Source: Verrucomicrobiales bacterium (GTDB taxonomy: Bacteria; Verrucomicrobiota; Verrucomicrobiia; Limisphaerales; UBA9464). Taken from it: a stretch of DNA of 5,963 bases. Position 1 is the stretch's first letter. Every line of letters starts with the position of its first letter. The translations under genes were made by a program, and so were the position numbers. The stretch lies in assembly GCA_003445095.1 (NCBI GenBank), contig DLVS01000593.1, positions 1 to 5,963 on the forward strand. The letters are read 5' to 3'. Shown here one piece after another: positions 5,489-5,963 of this stretch. The notes below the pieces were generated by a model. The model was given only the letters and a program-made list of their open reading frames with translations, did not search any database and was not told where the DNA came from.

Positions 5489-5963
5489 TCAACTCTTAGG
5501 CGCCGGCGCAGGGACCAGCTTCCAGACTTTTCCGCCACCGGCGACTAGGCCCGTCGAGCCACTGGTCAACACGTAGAGTTCGCCCGCGCTGTCCTCGCCA
5601 AACGCGCACACACAACCATACGGACGACCCACTCGAATCAAGTCCACTGCCCAGCGGTCGGTGCCGGCGGCCGCGGCCGGCCGGGCGACGAAGAGTCGAC
5701 CCTGCGGTTGACCTTGAATGCCCGACCAGTCGCCAAAGACGTAGCTGCCGACCAGCTCCGGCAGAGCTTTCCCGCGATACACGTATCCGCCGGTGACACT
5801 GTTGCCCATGGCTTCAGGATCGTTTTTCCAGCCGGCCACGTTCTTGTAAACCGCGATCGGATCAATCAAGGGTTCGCCCCGGAGTCCAGTTTCGGGGCGG
5901 GAAGTCGGGGCTAGCTCGGGATGCTCGCGATTGAATCCGTCGAATCCTTCCCGCAACGGCCAG
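5489..5963 (-). CDS. PQQ-dependent glucose/sorbosone dehydrogenase (GSDH family), C-terminal part; 5' end outside window
   Basis: These are the last 157 residues or so of a GSDH-type (PF07995-like) six-bladed beta-propeller, usually exported, which oxidises sugars with PQQ. The frame is open to the right edge and enters as WPLREGFDGF, matching the family's 'NYGWP..EG' segment. SVTGGYVYRGKALPEL follows, then GSYVFGDWSG, GRLFVARP, VCAFGEDSAGELYVLT and a last strand GKVWKLVPAPAPKS. These are the blade 5-6 motifs in the usual order and the end is intact. The catalytic His and most PQQ contacts lie upstream, outside the window, so activity cannot be judged. Some relatives are non-PQQ structural propellers, often found in larger PVC proteins with PVC-specific cytochrome domains. 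None of that is visible here. The family call is strong; the substrate is not known. Confidence 0.87.
   Translation of the reverse strand, partial: WPLREGFDGFNREHPELAPTSRPETGLRGEPLIDPIAVYKNVAGWKNDPEAMGNSVTGGYVYRGKALPELVGSYVFGDWSGIQGQPQGRLFVARPAAAAGTDRWAVDLIRVGRPYGCVCAFGEDSAGELYVLTSGSTGLVAGGGKVWKLVPAPAPKS

Noticed and set aside
1..5963. CRISPR array, tRNA, rRNA or insertion sequence
   Set aside because: No regularly spaced repeats, cloverleaf, conserved rRNA text, transposase or terminal inverted repeats were seen.

Overview
The window looks like a contig end from a soil- or sediment-type Gram-negative bacterium, most likely from the Verrucomicrobia/PVC side. This rests on three protein styles remembered as common there: a secreted 'YQGRL..NGSYDF' protein with VGIGTT repeats, a secreted Fes-like esterase and a glucose/sorbosone dehydrogenase. 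It also rests on junk-like spacers that resemble dispersed non-coding repeats. The taxonomic call is inference from family style, because no search was possible.

Layout. Positions 1-150 are not genomic. They hold a purine-rich noise tail, a 12-T run and a clear Illumina P7/single-end adapter, read on the minus strand as insert, adapter, poly-A, noise. At 151-953 (minus) lies an MlaE-type ABC permease whose C-terminus is cut off by the adapter. Its style differs from the rest, so the left ~0.8 kb may be chimeric. At 968-2083 (plus) is a secreted 371-aa protein with two VGIGTT repeats and a lectin-like C-terminal tail. At 2270-2731 (plus) are the remains of a DUF433 antitoxin / DUF5615 PIN-like toxin pair: the antitoxin carries a frameshift in a CG run and the toxin has lost its normal C-terminus. 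At 2719-3786 (minus) is a complete secreted esterase with a GCSSGG nucleophile elbow. At 3918-4373 (minus) is a small potassium-channel-like protein with a TVGYGD filter. A spacer with a hairpin and a repeat-like stretch separates the two. Positions 4374-5183 hold no convincing gene. At 5184-5465 (plus) is a small unknown membrane protein with a good ribosome binding site. At 5489-5963 (minus) is the C-terminal end of a PQQ-type glucose/sorbosone dehydrogenase running off the right edge.

The genes do not form an obvious pathway. The esterase and dehydrogenase would both act outside the cytoplasm, on esters and sugars, and the surface protein would be exported. No new multi-gene system is supported. 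The most solid unusual observations are the adapter-derived contig end with its spurious peptides and the eroded toxin-antitoxin module.
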